From NCBI RefSeq assembly GCF_050589645.1, contig NZ_JBNGOQ010000004.1:62001-126000 (forward strand): a stretch of 64,000 nucleotides of DNA, in the 5' to 3' direction. Shown piece by piece: positions 35,419 through 43,986 of the stretch (position 1 is the first letter of the stretch; every line of letters begins with the position of its first letter). Source of the DNA: JBNGOQ01 sp050589645 (GTDB taxonomy: Bacteria > Bacteroidota > Bacteroidia > Flavobacteriales > Flavobacteriaceae). Both the position numbers and the translations under genes were made by a program. Under the pieces are notes generated by a model. That model made no database searches. It was not told where the DNA came from and saw nothing but the letters and a program-made list of their open reading frames with translations.

Positions 35419-35457
35419 ATCCGTCAAATTTATAAAACACTGGATTTACGAAACAGA

Positions 35458-35487
35458 AAAGTCCGCCCCTATTTAGAAACGGACTTT
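35458..35487 (-). terminator. Possible bidirectional terminator
   Basis: Perfect 8-base inverted repeat (AAAGTCCG with CGGACTTT) around a 14-base loop, in the gap before the ABC gene start and after the peptidase stop. The minus-strand end is TTTTC. It most likely ends the prolyl oligopeptidase transcript. Confidence 0.55.
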
Positions 35488-35505
35488 CGTTTAAAATATT
35501 GATAG

Positions 35506-37662
35506 TTATTCTTTAAATTCTTTTAATACGGCCCTGTTGGGAAGCGTCTCGTAACCCATATTGTAGAGGGTAAAACCAAAAATGTCCGCATACTGCTCAA
35601 TGGTCTTGCTTACCGGCGTACCTGCACCGTGACCTGCGTTGGTCTCTATTCGGATAAGGGCAGGGTTTGTGCCCGATTGCTTTTCCTGAAGTTCGGCTGC
35701 AAACTTGAAACTATGGGCGGGAACAACGCGATCATCGTGATCGGCTGTGGTAATCAGGGTGGCAGGATACGCCACACCCTCCTTTATGTTGTGCAAGGGA
35801 GAATAGCCCTTTAAATAGTTAAACATTTCCTCACTCTCTTCGGCCGTCCCATAATCATAGGACCATCCAGCGCCAGCAGTAAAGGTATGGTAGCGTAACA
35901 TGTCCAAAACACCGACCGCTGGTAAGGCCACACGCATCAGGTCGGGGCGCTGTGTCATGGTAGCGCCGACCAACAAGCCTCCATTGGAGCCTCCACGGAC
36001 GGCGAGGTATTCTGCCGAGGTATATTTGTTTTCAATGAGGTATTCCGCAGCTGCGATGAAATCATCAAAAACATTTTGTTTCCTGGTCTTTGTTCCCGCG
36101 TCATGCCATTTTTTGCCATATTCGCCCCCACCGCGAAGATTGGGAACGGCATAGACACCCCCTTGTTCCATCCAGACCGCATTTACAATACTGAAGGAGG
36201 GGGTTAAGCTGATATTGAAACCGCCATAACCGTATAGGATGGTAGGATTTTTTCCATTCAACACCAGCCCCTTTTTATGGGTGATGATCATCGGCACACG
36301 CGTACCGTCCTTTGAAGTATAAAAGACCTGGGTTGACTCGTAGGCGTCGGGATTAAAATCGATTTCTGGCTTCCAGTATTGTTCGTAATCACCGGTGGTT
36401 ACATGATACTTATAGGAAGAACTTGGCGTGTTGTAATTGGTAAAGGAGAAGTAGAACTCCTTGTCCTTCTTTTTACCTCCAAAACCATTGGCGCTGCCCA
36501 CACCGGGAAGCTTCACTTCACGGACCAGCTCACCGTCATAATTGTACTGTAGTACCTTGGAGATGGCATCTACCATATATTCCGCAAAGAAATAACCTCC
36601 GCCGGTGTTGGGACTAAGCACGTTCTCCGTTTCCGGGATAAAGTCCTTCCAGTTGGCAGGTGCGGGATTGGCGGCGTCCACAGTCACTATTTTTTGGTTG
36701 GGCGCGTCCATGTTGGTAACGATGTAAAGTTTGGAACCCACATTTTCAATGACGTAACTGTCCGTGTCCGTGTGGTCCAAAAGCGTGATCAACCCACCTT
36801 TGGGGTGCGCCAGATCCTTGAGAAAGAGTTTATTCCCCGAAGTGGAATTGGAGGCAGAAATGATAAGATAGCGATCGTCCTCCGTGACACTACCCCCTAC
36901 GTAACGGTGTTTTTCGGAAGGGACCCCGCCGAAGACCAGTTCATCCTTACTTTGCGGGTTGCCGAGTTTGTGGTAGTACAGTTTGTGCTGGTCTGTTTTG
37001 GCAGAAAGTTGACTGCCTGTGGGCTTATCGTAACTTGAATAATAAAACCCGTCATTGCCCTTCCAGGAGATATTGCTGAACTTAATATCGATTAAGGTAT
37101 CCTCCACAATCTCTTTTTTTTCCGCGTTGAGCACGATCACTTTTCGCCAATCACTACCGCCCTCCGAAATGGCATAGGCCGCCAGGGAGCCATCTTTGGA
37201 AAAGCTGAGCCCCATCAACGAGGTTGTCCCATCTTCGGAAAAGGTATTGGGGTCCAGAAATACCTCGGCCTCTCCATCGCCCTTTTGACGGTAGACCACA
37301 TATTGGTTCTGCAAGCCATCGTTCTTGTTAAAATAGGTATAATCTCCCTCTTTGAAAGGAGATCCCAATTTCTCGTAGTTCCAAAGTTTTTCCAAGCGTC
37401 CCTTAAGCTCTTCACGAAAGGGAATCTGTTCCAAATAACCAAAAGTGGTTTGGTTCTGTGTTTTTACCCAAGCCTCCGTTTCGGGGCTCCTATCGTCCTC
37501 CAACCAACGATAAGGATCTTTTACATCGGTTCCGAAATAGGTGTCAATGGTGTCCACTTTTTGGGTAGTAGGATAGTTCACGGTAATGCGTTCTTTTTTA
37601 GGTGTTGTTTCGCAGGCCACCAAGCTAATAAGGGCCAGCGCGAAAACTGCTGTTTTTTTCAT
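35506..37662 (-). CDS. Prolyl oligopeptidase family serine peptidase (S9), lipoprotein
   Basis: A 718-residue S9A-type peptidase that cuts short peptides after proline. It has a lipoprotein signal (LALISLVACETT), so it is likely anchored in the periplasm or outer membrane. The N-terminal beta-propeller part starts with VDTIDTYFGTDVKDPYRWLEDD. The alpha/beta-hydrolase domain carries the nucleophile in GGSNGGLLVG, Asp in TTADHDDRVVP and His in NAGHGAG. All three catalytic residues are present. Length is typical. It stands alone with a terminator-like hairpin behind it. Confidence 0.93.
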   Translation of the reverse strand: MKKTAVFALALISLVACETTPKKERITVNYPTTQKVDTIDTYFGTDVKDPYRWLEDDRSPETEAWVKTQNQTTFGYLEQIPFREELKGRLEKLWNYEKLGSPFKEGDYTYFNKNDGLQNQYVVYRQKGDGEAEVFLDPNTFSEDGTTSLMGLSFSKDGSLAAYAISEGGSDWRKVIVLNAEKKEIVEDTLIDIKFSNISWKGNDGFYYSSYDKPTGSQLSAKTDQHKLYYHKLGNPQSKDELVFGGVPSEKHRYVGGSVTEDDRYLIISASNSTSGNKLFLKDLAHPKGGLITLLDHTDTDSYVIENVGSKLYIVTNMDAPNQKIVTVDAANPAPANWKDFIPETENVLSPNTGGGYFFAEYMVDAISKVLQYNYDGELVREVKLPGVGSANGFGGKKKDKEFYFSFTNYNTPSSSYKYHVTTGDYEQYWKPEIDFNPDAYESTQVFYTSKDGTRVPMIITHKKGLVLNGKNPTILYGYGGFNISLTPSFSIVNAVWMEQGGVYAVPNLRGGGEYGKKWHDAGTKTRKQNVFDDFIAAAEYLIENKYTSAEYLAVRGGSNGGLLVGATMTQRPDLMRVALPAVGVLDMLRYHTFTAGAGWSYDYGTAEESEEMFNYLKGYSPLHNIKEGVAYPATLITTADHDDRVVPAHSFKFAAELQEKQSGTNPALIRIETNAGHGAGTPVSKTIEQYADIFGFTLYNMGYETLPNRAVLKEFKE

Positions 37663-37753
37663 TTTTTAGGAAATTAGTCGGCCCTAAAATACCATAAAAT
37701 AGGCTATGAAATGGATGGCCGACGAAGGTTTTAACACAATTTATGATTGTGCT

Positions 37754-38057
37754 TCAAGGGGCAAATACCTCGTAGTGTTGTACAGTTTCTTCGCACTCCT
37801 GCAGAAAGTTCTCGTCTCCCGGATGGTATTTTGCCCTTTCAAAATCAGCGCTGGCAAAGTTTTTTATAACGTCCAGATTTTCCCAATAGGGAATCAAGGT
37901 AAAATGCCGCTCATTTTCCTTGATGTTTCTCAAAAAAAGAAAGGTTTTTTAAGACCTTTTGTCATGGCATTATTGGAGTGGCCAATTTCTTTACAAGCTG
38001 GGCATAGGTCTCCTAATTCTCAAGACGTGTCTTTCCGTGCCAGATTCTTGCAATCAT
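37754..38057 (-). pseudogene. Decayed antibiotic-biosynthesis-monooxygenase-like gene
   Basis: On the minus strand, an ATG at 38057 gives MIARIWHGKTRLEN, then an in-frame TAG, then ETYAQLVKKLATP in the same frame. After one or more frameshifts near the A/T-runs at 37930-37950, reading continues in another frame as NIKENERHFTLIPYWENL, then about 40 more residues ending QHYEVFAP and a TGA at 37754. Together these match a complete ABM-domain protein of about 100 residues, so this is one gene with a stop codon and at least one frameshift. The intact protein would be a small heme- or quinol-type monooxygenase-fold protein. A sequencing error cannot be excluded for the frameshift, but two separate lesions make decay more likely. 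Confidence 0.8.
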
Positions 38058-38064
38058 AGCTGGC

Positions 38065-39054
38065 TTAAATCAGCTGCTTGTCTACCAGGTATTCCGCAAT
38101 TTGTACGGCGTTGGTGGCGGCACCCTTTCTAAGGTTGTCCGAAACGATCCATAGGTTCAAGGTATTCCGTTGGGATTCGTCCCGGCGGATCCTCCCCACA
38201 AAAACATCGTCCTTGTCATGGGCATAGATAGGCATGGGATAGGTGTTGGTGTCCGGATTGTCCTGTACCACCACTCCTGGTGTTTCATGTAGCAATTGAC
38301 GGACTTCCGAAAGATCAAAATCGCTTTCGAATTCTACATTGGCGGCTTCCGAATGTCCTCCAGCTGTCGGAATGCGCACTGCAGTGGCACTTATGGAAAA
38401 AGTACGGTCGTCCAATATTTTCTGAGGCTCCCGGGCCAGTTTCATTTCTTCCTTGGTATACCCGTTTTCCAGGAAAATGTCACAATGGGGCAGGGCGTTT
38501 CTATTTATGGGATAGGGATAGGCCATCTCACCTTGTACGCCTGCCATTTCATTTTCCAATTGTTGTACCGCTTTTACCCCCGTTCCGGATACGGATTGGT
38601 AGGTTGAAATGACGACGCGCTTCATCTTATATCTTTTGTGCAAGGGAGCCAGCGCCATGACCAGTTGTATAGTGGAACAATTGGGGTTGGCAATGATCTT
38701 ATCTTCCTTGGTCAGGGCAGCAGCGTTTATTTCGGGCACCACCAACTTTTTTTCAGGATCCATGCGCCAGGCCGACGAGTTGTCCACCACGGTGGTACCC
38801 ACGGCCGCAAATTTAGGGGCCCATTCCAAAGAGGTGTCGCCCCCGGCGGAGAAAATGGCCAAATGGGGCCGTGCCAAAACTGCATCCTCAAGGCCTATGA
38901 TGGTATACTCCTCCCCTTTATAGGACAGTTTCTTCCCCACGGAACGCTGTGAAGCGACCAATAACAGCTCTGTGATGGGGAAGTTTCGCTCCGCCAACAC
39001 TTTTAACATTACTTCGCCTACCATTCCTGTGGCACCTACAACCGCTACCTTCAT
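38065..39054 (-). CDS. asd: Aspartate-semialdehyde dehydrogenase
   Basis: About 329 residues from the ATG at 39054 (MKVAVVGATGMVGEV). It reduces aspartyl phosphate to the semialdehyde for lysine, diaminopimelate, threonine and methionine synthesis. The NADP loop is GATGMVG; the catalytic Cys is in IANPNCSTIQ; STYQSVSGTG and RIPTAGGHSEAANVEFE follow. The catalytic His is probably the one in GGHSEA. Its stop lies only 7 bases from the start of the decayed monooxygenase. Cytosolic; length normal. Confidence 0.95.
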   Translation of the reverse strand: MKVAVVGATGMVGEVMLKVLAERNFPITELLLVASQRSVGKKLSYKGEEYTIIGLEDAVLARPHLAIFSAGGDTSLEWAPKFAAVGTTVVDNSSAWRMDPEKKLVVPEINAAALTKEDKIIANPNCSTIQLVMALAPLHKRYKMKRVVISTYQSVSGTGVKAVQQLENEMAGVQGEMAYPYPINRNALPHCDIFLENGYTKEEMKLAREPQKILDDRTFSISATAVRIPTAGGHSEAANVEFESDFDLSEVRQLLHETPGVVVQDNPDTNTYPMPIYAHDKDDVFVGRIRRDESQRNTLNLWIVSDNLRKGAATNAVQIAEYLVDKQLI

Positions 39055-39263
39055 TGGTTTATGATTTAGGATGCAAATGTACTTCAATGGGATGTACTTG
39101 ACAAGTGCTTTGTCAAGGAATCATCAAAATATAACAAAATGTTATGAATAACACAACTGATTAAAAAAGAACCGCCAATCAGGTTAGCGAGACCCGATCG
39201 ACGGTTTATACAATAATTTCAGTAGTATAGCGGTCATATCCCCAAAGCAGGGAACGGACTATG

Positions 39264-39668
39264 TTATTGCTTCTTTAGCAAATCCCTGATTTCGGCAAGC
39301 AGTTCCTCCTGGCTTGGTCCGGACGGCGCAGGTGGCGCAGGTGGTGTTTTCATCTTGTTGTAGGCCTTGATAATAATGAACATGACCAGTCCTACGATAA
39401 GCAGGTTGACCAAGCTATTGATCCAAGCGCCGTAGCGGATGGCATTTTCGGCAACAAAACCTTCTTCTCCGGCAACTCCCGAAGCTTCCGTCAGGATAAC
39501 CTTTAGGTTGGCAAAATCCACACCTCCGGTAAACTGTCCTACCACGGGCATCACAATGTCATTTACAAATCCGTTAACCACAAGGCCAACGGCTCCTGCC
39601 ATGATTACGGCCACTGCAAACTCGATAACATTGCCCGTCATAATAAAATTCTTGAATTCCTTTAACAT
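39264..39668 (-). CDS. mscL: Large-conductance mechanosensitive channel
   Basis: A 134-residue MscL, the emergency osmotic release valve of the inner membrane. The N-terminal helix LKEFKNFIMTGNVIEFAVAVIMAGAVGLVVNGFVNDIVMPVVG is intact, the second helix is INSLVNLLIVGLVMFIIIKAYN, and the C-terminal cytoplasmic bundle ends in LLAEIRDLLKKQ with a proline-rich linker. Length matches the family. It is followed on the same strand by asd and preceded by alr. Confidence 0.95.
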   Translation of the reverse strand: MLKEFKNFIMTGNVIEFAVAVIMAGAVGLVVNGFVNDIVMPVVGQFTGGVDFANLKVILTEASGVAGEEGFVAENAIRYGAWINSLVNLLIVGLVMFIIIKAYNKMKTPPAPPAPSGPSQEELLAEIRDLLKKQ

Positions 39669-39753
39669 GTCTTAGTGTTTTAGTGTAGTTATTTATATAG
39701 TTGAATAGTATTCCTATGCAATATAATCAAAAAAAGAAATTCCTAAAAAAATG

Positions 39754-40875
39754 TTAATGTGTAGCCGGGTCCCCGCTAAAAATACGTCGGACTCTTTGTG
39801 AGATTCCGGTAAGCAGTTCATAGGAAATTGTATGTGCATTGGCGGCAAACACTTCGGCGGAGGGACTTTTTCCAAAAACGATGACCTCGTCCCCTTCGCT
39901 ACAATCAATACCCGTAACATCGATCATCGTCATATCCATACATACGTTTCCAATGATGGGCGCTTTTGCCCCCTTAACCGTAACCCATGCCTTGCCATTG
40001 CCGTACTGCCTGCCTATGCCGTCGGCATGCCCTAAGGGGAGGGTTGCGGTAACTCTGTAGCCCTCGGAGGTATAGGCTCGGTTATAGCCCACGCTTTCGT
40101 TGGGCTCAATTTTATGGATTTGCGAAATAACCGTTTTTAGGGTCGCTACTGGTCGCAATTGGGCATCAATGGAAGCTTCATTTCCAAAACCGTAAAGCCC
40201 AATGCCGCTTCGTACCATATCAAACTGGGCCTCGGGATAGTTGAGAATCCCAGAAGTGTTCAGGATGTGCCTAAAGGGATGGCAACCCATTTTGTTGTCC
40301 ATTTCCGTGGCAATTTTGGTAAAGGTGGCGATTTGGGTCCGGGTAAACGCTTTTTCGGCCGGGTCCTCCGAAGCGGCCAAATGCGAAAAGATCGATAGGA
40401 CCTCAACTTCCTTTTGTCCAGCAAGCTTTTCAGCAATATAATCCGCGTCGTTTTCCCAAAAGCCCAAACGGTTAAGTCCGGTATTGAATTTAAGATGTAC
40501 AGGATACTTTTTCTGACCCTGTTTCCTTGCTACTTCCAAGAACTTCGCTAGAATTTTTGGGGAATAGAGGCTGGGCTCCAATTGGTGATCCATGAGCACG
40601 GTAAAGTTTACCGGTTGGGGGTGCAGCACCAAAATTGGGGATGCAATGCCCGCCTTGCGCAGCGAAATGCCTTCGTGGGTATAGGCAACAGCCAAGTAGT
40701 CTGCCCCGAGCTGCTCAAGCTTTTGTGCTATTTTTGTCGCGTCACTACCATAGGCAAAAGCTTTGACCACCCCTAAAAATTTGGTGGTAGATGCAAGTTT
40801 TGCCCTTAAATATCGATAGTTGTGCTCCAGGGCACTCAGGTCAATTTCCAAAACGGTTTCCTCGGTCTTAGGCAT
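39754..40875 (-). CDS. alr: Alanine racemase
   Basis: A 373-residue PLP enzyme that makes D-alanine for peptidoglycan. The PLP Lys is residue 38 in LGVVKAFAYGSD. HTSGILNYPEAQFDMVRSGIGLYGF, the catalytic Tyr in VGYNRAYTSEG, and CMDMTMIDVTG are family motifs; the N-terminal barrel and C-terminal beta-domain are both complete. Its start overlaps the 3' end of tdk by 8 bases, so the two genes are co-translated. Confidence 0.95.
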   Translation of the reverse strand: MPKTEETVLEIDLSALEHNYRYLRAKLASTTKFLGVVKAFAYGSDATKIAQKLEQLGADYLAVAYTHEGISLRKAGIASPILVLHPQPVNFTVLMDHQLEPSLYSPKILAKFLEVARKQGQKKYPVHLKFNTGLNRLGFWENDADYIAEKLAGQKEVEVLSIFSHLAASEDPAEKAFTRTQIATFTKIATEMDNKMGCHPFRHILNTSGILNYPEAQFDMVRSGIGLYGFGNEASIDAQLRPVATLKTVISQIHKIEPNESVGYNRAYTSEGYRVTATLPLGHADGIGRQYGNGKAWVTVKGAKAPIIGNVCMDMTMIDVTGIDCSEGDEVIVFGKSPSAEVFAANAHTISYELLTGISQRVRRIFSGDPATH

Positions 40876-41512
40876 TGGCGTCCTTTTTGTTGGCCAGTAC
40901 CTCTTCGGAATCTACTTCCATTTGGCTAATCTTTTCCCGCAACATGGCCTTAAAGAAAGCGGCCCTGCTCAAAGGTTCGTATTCCTCGGTCTCTCCTAGA
41001 AAGACCAATTTGTCGTTATCCGATTTTCTAAAACTGTAGTTGGCCAGATTTCCGGTACGGGTGCATATGGCGTGCACCTTGGTTACGTATTCCGCGGTGG
41101 CCATTAGCGCTGGCATAGGGCCAAAGGGGTTTCCTTTAAAATCCATGTCCAGGCCTGCTATCACCACCCGTACCCCTTTGTTGGCCAAATCGTTGCAGAC
41201 CGTTACGATCTCGTCATCAAAAAACTGGGCCTCATCAATACCCACAACATCACAACCATCGGCCAATAGTCTTATGTTGGCCGCAGCGGGTACCGGGGTA
41301 GATCTAATTTCGTTATCGTCGTGGGATACCACCATATCCTCATGGTACCTGGTATCTACAATGGGCTTAAAAATCTCTACTTTCAATTTGGCGAACTGGG
41401 CACGCCGCAGTCGTCGTATAAGCTCCTCGGTCTTCCCTGAAAACATGGATCCGCAGATAACCTCTATCCAACCGAATTGTTCCTTGTGATTAACAGTGTT
41501 TTCGAGAAACAT
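40868..41512 (-). CDS. tdk: Thymidine kinase
   Basis: A 214-residue type II thymidine kinase that phosphorylates thymidine in the salvage pathway. The P-loop is GSMFSGKTEELIRR, the base-binding/Walker-B-like segment is VVGIDEAQFFDDEIV, and the lasso region begins YVTKVHAICTRTGNLANYSFRKS. Of the four zinc cysteines normally found in the lasso, only the one in ICTRTG is seen; the last pair is replaced by YEPLSRAAFF. So the structural zinc is probably lost, as in some relatives. It overlaps alr by 8 bases. Confidence 0.92.
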   Translation of the reverse strand: MFLENTVNHKEQFGWIEVICGSMFSGKTEELIRRLRRAQFAKLKVEIFKPIVDTRYHEDMVVSHDDNEIRSTPVPAAANIRLLADGCDVVGIDEAQFFDDEIVTVCNDLANKGVRVVIAGLDMDFKGNPFGPMPALMATAEYVTKVHAICTRTGNLANYSFRKSDNDKLVFLGETEEYEPLSRAAFFKAMLREKISQMEVDSEEVLANKKDANA

Positions 41513-41618
41513 TTTGTAATTTTAGACGAAATTATGTTGTTTTTTCGTTCTTGATTAAAAGAACCACAAAATTAGTAAAGAAAGATATACCTTTTTTGGA
41601 AAGGTAAAATAAAATGGT

Positions 41619-42305
41619 ATGAAGCGAAAATTGAAAGAGGAACTGGTAAAGATGTCCACTGACATCATAACCTCCCGGGGGCTGACGGAAATAAACGAAC
41701 TGTACGAAGCGGCAAAAACGCTATACGAAAAGTTGGCGGTGCTGAAGTTTATCGAGGAGAAATTGAATGATATAGAAATAGATGTTTCCAAAAACGTGGT
41801 GGCCTCTAAATTTGAGAAAATGGCCAATGCGGTAATGGATGCCAATACCTCCGTACCGGAGACCAATCCGCACGAAGAGGACATTATTACACCAGGTATA
41901 GATACGATCAAGGACATGGTCATGGAAATGCCCACGGCCGCTGAGGCCGATAGGGTGTTTGCAGAGTTTATGCCAAAGTCGGATGTAATGAAGAACGACA
42001 AGGAGTGGACAGCCCCGGACGCGCTAAACGGCCCGTCGGAAGACACAAAGAACACATCCCTGAACGACCGGCTTACCAAGGACATTTCAGTGGGCCTAAA
42101 CGATCGGTTGGCCTTTGTGAAACATCTTTTTAATGACAGCACAGAGGATTACAATCGCGTGCTTTCCCAATTGAATACCATAGATACGGAAGAGCGGTCC
42201 ATTGCCTTTGTAACGAATATGGTAAAACCGGATTACAACAACTGGGAGGGCAAAGAACAGTATGAAGCGCGTTTCATGGCCTTGATCGAACGCAAGTTTT
42301 CATAA
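41619..42305 (+). CDS. Uncharacterised conserved-looking protein, 228 aa
   Basis: A 228-residue soluble protein that I do not recognise by a named family. The N-terminal third is helical and likely coiled (ELVKMSTDIITSRGLTEINELYEAAKTLYEKLAVLKFIEEKL). An acidic, low-complexity middle (about 85-140) follows. The C-terminal 75 residues look well structured: SLNDRLTKDISVGLNDRLAFVKHLF, then DYNRVLSQLNTID and MVKPDYNNWEGKEQYEARFMALIERKF. No signal peptide. It is divergent from tdk with 106 bases between; it may have its own promoter. Confidence 0.7.
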   Translation: MKRKLKEELVKMSTDIITSRGLTEINELYEAAKTLYEKLAVLKFIEEKLNDIEIDVSKNVVASKFEKMANAVMDANTSVPETNPHEEDIITPGIDTIKDMVMEMPTAAEADRVFAEFMPKSDVMKNDKEWTAPDALNGPSEDTKNTSLNDRLTKDISVGLNDRLAFVKHLFNDSTEDYNRVLSQLNTIDTEERSIAFVTNMVKPDYNNWEGKEQYEARFMALIERKFS

Positions 42306-42363
42306 GCAAGGAATTGTTATTTTGTTATCTTTAATACGATAAACCAATAACAACCTTAGTAAA

Positions 42364-42720
42364 ATGAAAACCAAAAAAATTCTCTATTGGGTGGCCACTG
42401 GCCTTTTCTCCCTTTTGATGCTGTTCTCGGCAAGCATGTATTTTTTTAATTATGAAGAGGTAGCCCAGACCTTCACCAAGCTGGGTCATCCGTCCTATGT
42501 TGTCTATCCGCTTGCGGTACTAAAATTATTGGGTCTCGGTGTAATCCTTAGCAATAGGGGAGGCGCCTTAAAGGAATGGGCCTATGCAGGCTTTTTCTTC
42601 AATTTTGTGCTCGCCTTCTTTGCCCATTTTATGAACAATGATGGGGAACACATGGGGGCTTTGATAGGTATAATTTTGGTGCTTAGCTCTTATTTTTTGG
42701 GAAAACAGGTGAGGCCCTAA
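42364..42720 (+). CDS. DoxX-like membrane protein
   Basis: A 118-residue inner-membrane protein with four hydrophobic helices, resembling DoxX-like small proteins (LYWVATGLFSLLMLFSASMYFF, YPLAVLKLLGLGVILSN, YAGFFFNFVLAFFAHF, GIILVLSSYFLGKQ). Such proteins are related to the quinone-reducing DoxD/DoxX subunits but their function is usually unknown. It precedes rsmI by 9 bases, which suggests cotranscription. Confidence 0.75.
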   Translation: MKTKKILYWVATGLFSLLMLFSASMYFFNYEEVAQTFTKLGHPSYVVYPLAVLKLLGLGVILSNRGGALKEWAYAGFFFNFVLAFFAHFMNNDGEHMGALIGIILVLSSYFLGKQVRP

Positions 42721-42729
42721 CACGCTAAA

Positions 42730-43401
42730 ATGGCAAAACTCTTTATCGTTCCTACGCCCATAGGCAATTTGGAGGATATCACTTTGAGGGCCCTACGGGT
42801 CTTAAAGGAAGTGGATCTTATATTGGCAGAGGACACGCGTACCAGTGGGAAGTTATTACAGCATTACGGAATAGATACCCCCATGCAAAGTCATCATATG
42901 CACAATGAGCATAAGACCGTGGCGGGTATTGTTAAACGTTTGCAGGCCGGGGCCGCGCTGGCACTCATTTCCGACGCGGGAACCCCTGCGATTTCCGATC
43001 CAGGATTTTTATTGACCAGGGCATGTCTAGAGCATGGAATCGATGTGGAATGTTTGCCGGGGGCTACAGCTTTTGTGCCCGCCTTGGTGAATAGTGGCCT
43101 CCCTAATGACCGCTTTGTATTCGAGGGATTTTTGCCAGTAAAAAAAGGGCGACAGACCAGGTTGAAAACATTGGCTGGGGAAGCCCGGACCATGGTATTC
43201 TACGAATCCCCCCATAAACTGATCAAGACCCTCACCCAATTTGCCGACTACTTTGGATCGGACAGGATCATTTCCATTTCTAGGGAGCTCAGTAAAATAC
43301 ATGAGGAAACGCAAAGGGGCACAATTACGGAAGTTTTGCAACATTATACCGACAAACCTCCAAAGGGAGAAATCGTAATCGTAGTTGCAGGTAAAAAGTA
43401 A
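42730..43401 (+). CDS. rsmI: 16S rRNA (cytidine-1402-2'-O)-methyltransferase
   Basis: A 223-residue SAM-dependent methyltransferase acting on ribose of C1402 in the decoding centre of 16S rRNA. The tetrapyrrole-methylase-fold signatures are FIVPTPIGNLEDITLRALRVLKEVDLILAEDTRT, ISDAGTPAISDPGF, the PGATAFVPALVNSGLP turn and FYESPHKLIKTL. Length is somewhat short but complete. The stop codon overlaps by one base the start of the uracil-DNA glycosylase-like gene. Confidence 0.94.
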   Translation: MAKLFIVPTPIGNLEDITLRALRVLKEVDLILAEDTRTSGKLLQHYGIDTPMQSHHMHNEHKTVAGIVKRLQAGAALALISDAGTPAISDPGFLLTRACLEHGIDVECLPGATAFVPALVNSGLPNDRFVFEGFLPVKKGRQTRLKTLAGEARTMVFYESPHKLIKTLTQFADYFGSDRIISISRELSKIHEETQRGTITEVLQHYTDKPPKGEIVIVVAGKK

Positions 43402-43979
43402 TGCAAGAATTGCTCACCAACATTAGGGCGTGTGAAGTCTGTCGGGCTCAATTGCCCCTGGGCCCAAGGCCCATTGTGGCTGCCCACCCCGATGCCAAAA
43501 TCATCATCATAGGGCAGGCACCGGGGACCAAGGTACACGAAACCGGGATTCCGTGGGACGACCCCAGTGGAAGACAGCTCCGCAAATGGCTCAATGTGTC
43601 CGATGCCGTTTTTTATGATGCATCGCAGATTGCCTTGATCCCTATGGGCTTCTGTTATCCGGGAAAAGGTAAATCGGGCGATCTTCCCCCCAGGCCAGAA
43701 TGTGCCCCCTTGTGGCATGAAGCCCTGTGGGAGGCGATGCCGCAGTTGGAACTTATTGTTTTGATCGGCACCTATGCCCAGAACTACTATTTGGGGGAAA
43801 GGACCAAAAAGAACCTTACGGAAACGGTACAAGCGTATAGGGACTATCTGCCCAAATATATCCCCTTGCCACACCCCTCACCGAGAAATCGGTTTTGGCT
43901 AAGCAAAAACCCTTGGTTCAATGATCAGGTGGTTCCGGAACTGCAGGAACGAATATCCCGGATTGTCAAAAAGGAGTAG
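43401..43979 (+). CDS. Uracil-DNA glycosylase family protein
   Basis: A 192-residue UDG-superfamily protein. The motif-1-like IIIIGQAPGTKVHETGIPWDDPSGRQLRKWL contains the catalytic region and the C-terminal motif is LPHPSPRNRFWLSKNPW. CEVCRAQLPLGPRP near the N-terminus is a zinc-like Cys pair, but no four-Cys iron-sulfur set as in UDG families 4 and 5 is present. It may excise uracil or other damaged bases; which type is uncertain. It overlaps the end of rsmI by one base (TAATG). Confidence 0.83.
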   Translation: MQELLTNIRACEVCRAQLPLGPRPIVAAHPDAKIIIIGQAPGTKVHETGIPWDDPSGRQLRKWLNVSDAVFYDASQIALIPMGFCYPGKGKSGDLPPRPECAPLWHEALWEAMPQLELIVLIGTYAQNYYLGERTKKNLTETVQAYRDYLPKYIPLPHPSPRNRFWLSKNPWFNDQVVPELQERISRIVKKE

Positions 43980-43986
43980 TTCTGGT

